From Undibacterium umbellatum (GTDB taxonomy: Bacteria > Pseudomonadota > Gammaproteobacteria > Burkholderiales > Burkholderiaceae_D): a stretch of DNA of 64,000 bases. Location: assembly GCF_014284125.1 (NCBI RefSeq), contig NZ_JACOFX010000002.1:496001-560000 (forward strand), given 5' to 3'. Shown piece by piece: positions 63,943 through 64,000 of the stretch. The translations under genes and the position numbers were made by a program. The number at the start of each line of letters is the position of its first letter. The first letter of the stretch is position 1. Under the pieces are notes generated by a model, which worked only from the letters and a program-made list of their open reading frames with translations, did no database searches and had not been told where the DNA came from.

Positions 63943-64000
63943 GTTCTTCTCTCCTTGATAGAAGATTGCATTTTGCAATTTTAGGTATTGATATACAATC

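Overview
The window looks like chromosomal DNA of a betaproteobacterium of the order Burkholderiales. An Oxalobacteraceae-type genome (Undibacterium, Janthinobacterium or Collimonas relatives) is my best guess, inferred from the moderate GC content, the family mix and the style of the intergenic repeats; no rRNA or marker gene confirms it. Gene density is high, most genes have recognisable Shine-Dalgarno sequences, and TAG, TAA and TGA are all used as ordinary stops. I see no tRNA, rRNA, CRISPR array, complete insertion sequence or prophage.

Layout. 1-8.1 kb: the end of a GGDEF-EAL protein, an aldo/keto reductase divergent from a LysR regulator, a DEDDy 3'-5' exonuclease, a secreted-protein gene broken by an in-frame TAG, and a large S9 peptidase. 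8.1-8.8 kb: a non-coding stretch with long hairpins and a hexanucleotide tandem repeat. 8.8-20.4 kb: AraC regulator, acyltransferase-3, dicarboxylate/amino-acid symporter, periplasmic binding-like protein, SRPBCC and racemase-like genes, a double VOC protein, lipoprotein, polysaccharide deacetylase, a ParB-like unknown, and a PAS-GGDEF cyclase. 20.4-34.5 kb: GNAT, leucine-dehydrogenase-type enzyme, dienelactone-hydrolase-like protein, an RND adaptor/pump pair, a POT peptide transporter, a PafA-type phosphatase, another PAS-GGDEF cyclase and a DUF3667 protein.

34.5-43 kb is the most unusual part. A 281-bp element with perfect 23-bp terminal inverted repeats and nested hairpins precedes an LprI-like gene. 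CorA and a GlxA-type regulator follow. Next comes a tight three-gene operon: a FeeM-like N-acyl amino acid synthase, a ThiF/E1-like adenylyltransferase and a nitroreductase-like flavoprotein. This looks like a small pathway for making and modifying a lipidated amino acid (inference). A Crp/Fnr regulator and a second DUF3667 paralogue complete the region.

43-48.6 kb: an overlapping operon coding kleisin-like, KITE-like and SMC-like proteins (MksFEB / Wadjet JetABC type), with no JetD/MksG nuclease; its last gene is an exported DUF4124 protein. 48.8-56.2 kb: a second hairpin-rich element, a CAP/DUF4214 lipoprotein, LysR, a DsbA-family protein, and a scar where the first 23 codons of an msrA-like gene are followed by gene fragments and then an intact msrA. 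56.3-64 kb: a membrane protein; a four-gene overlapping operon (MGDG-synthase-type glycosyltransferase, membrane protein, dual-specificity-like phosphatase, START-like protein); pdxH; a hemerythrin protein; and an overlapping FAD-oxidase/methyltransferase pair.

Recurring themes are c-di-GMP turnover (three proteins), envelope and lipid functions, and at least four structured non-coding repeats. All functional calls are from reading sequence motifs; no database search was run.
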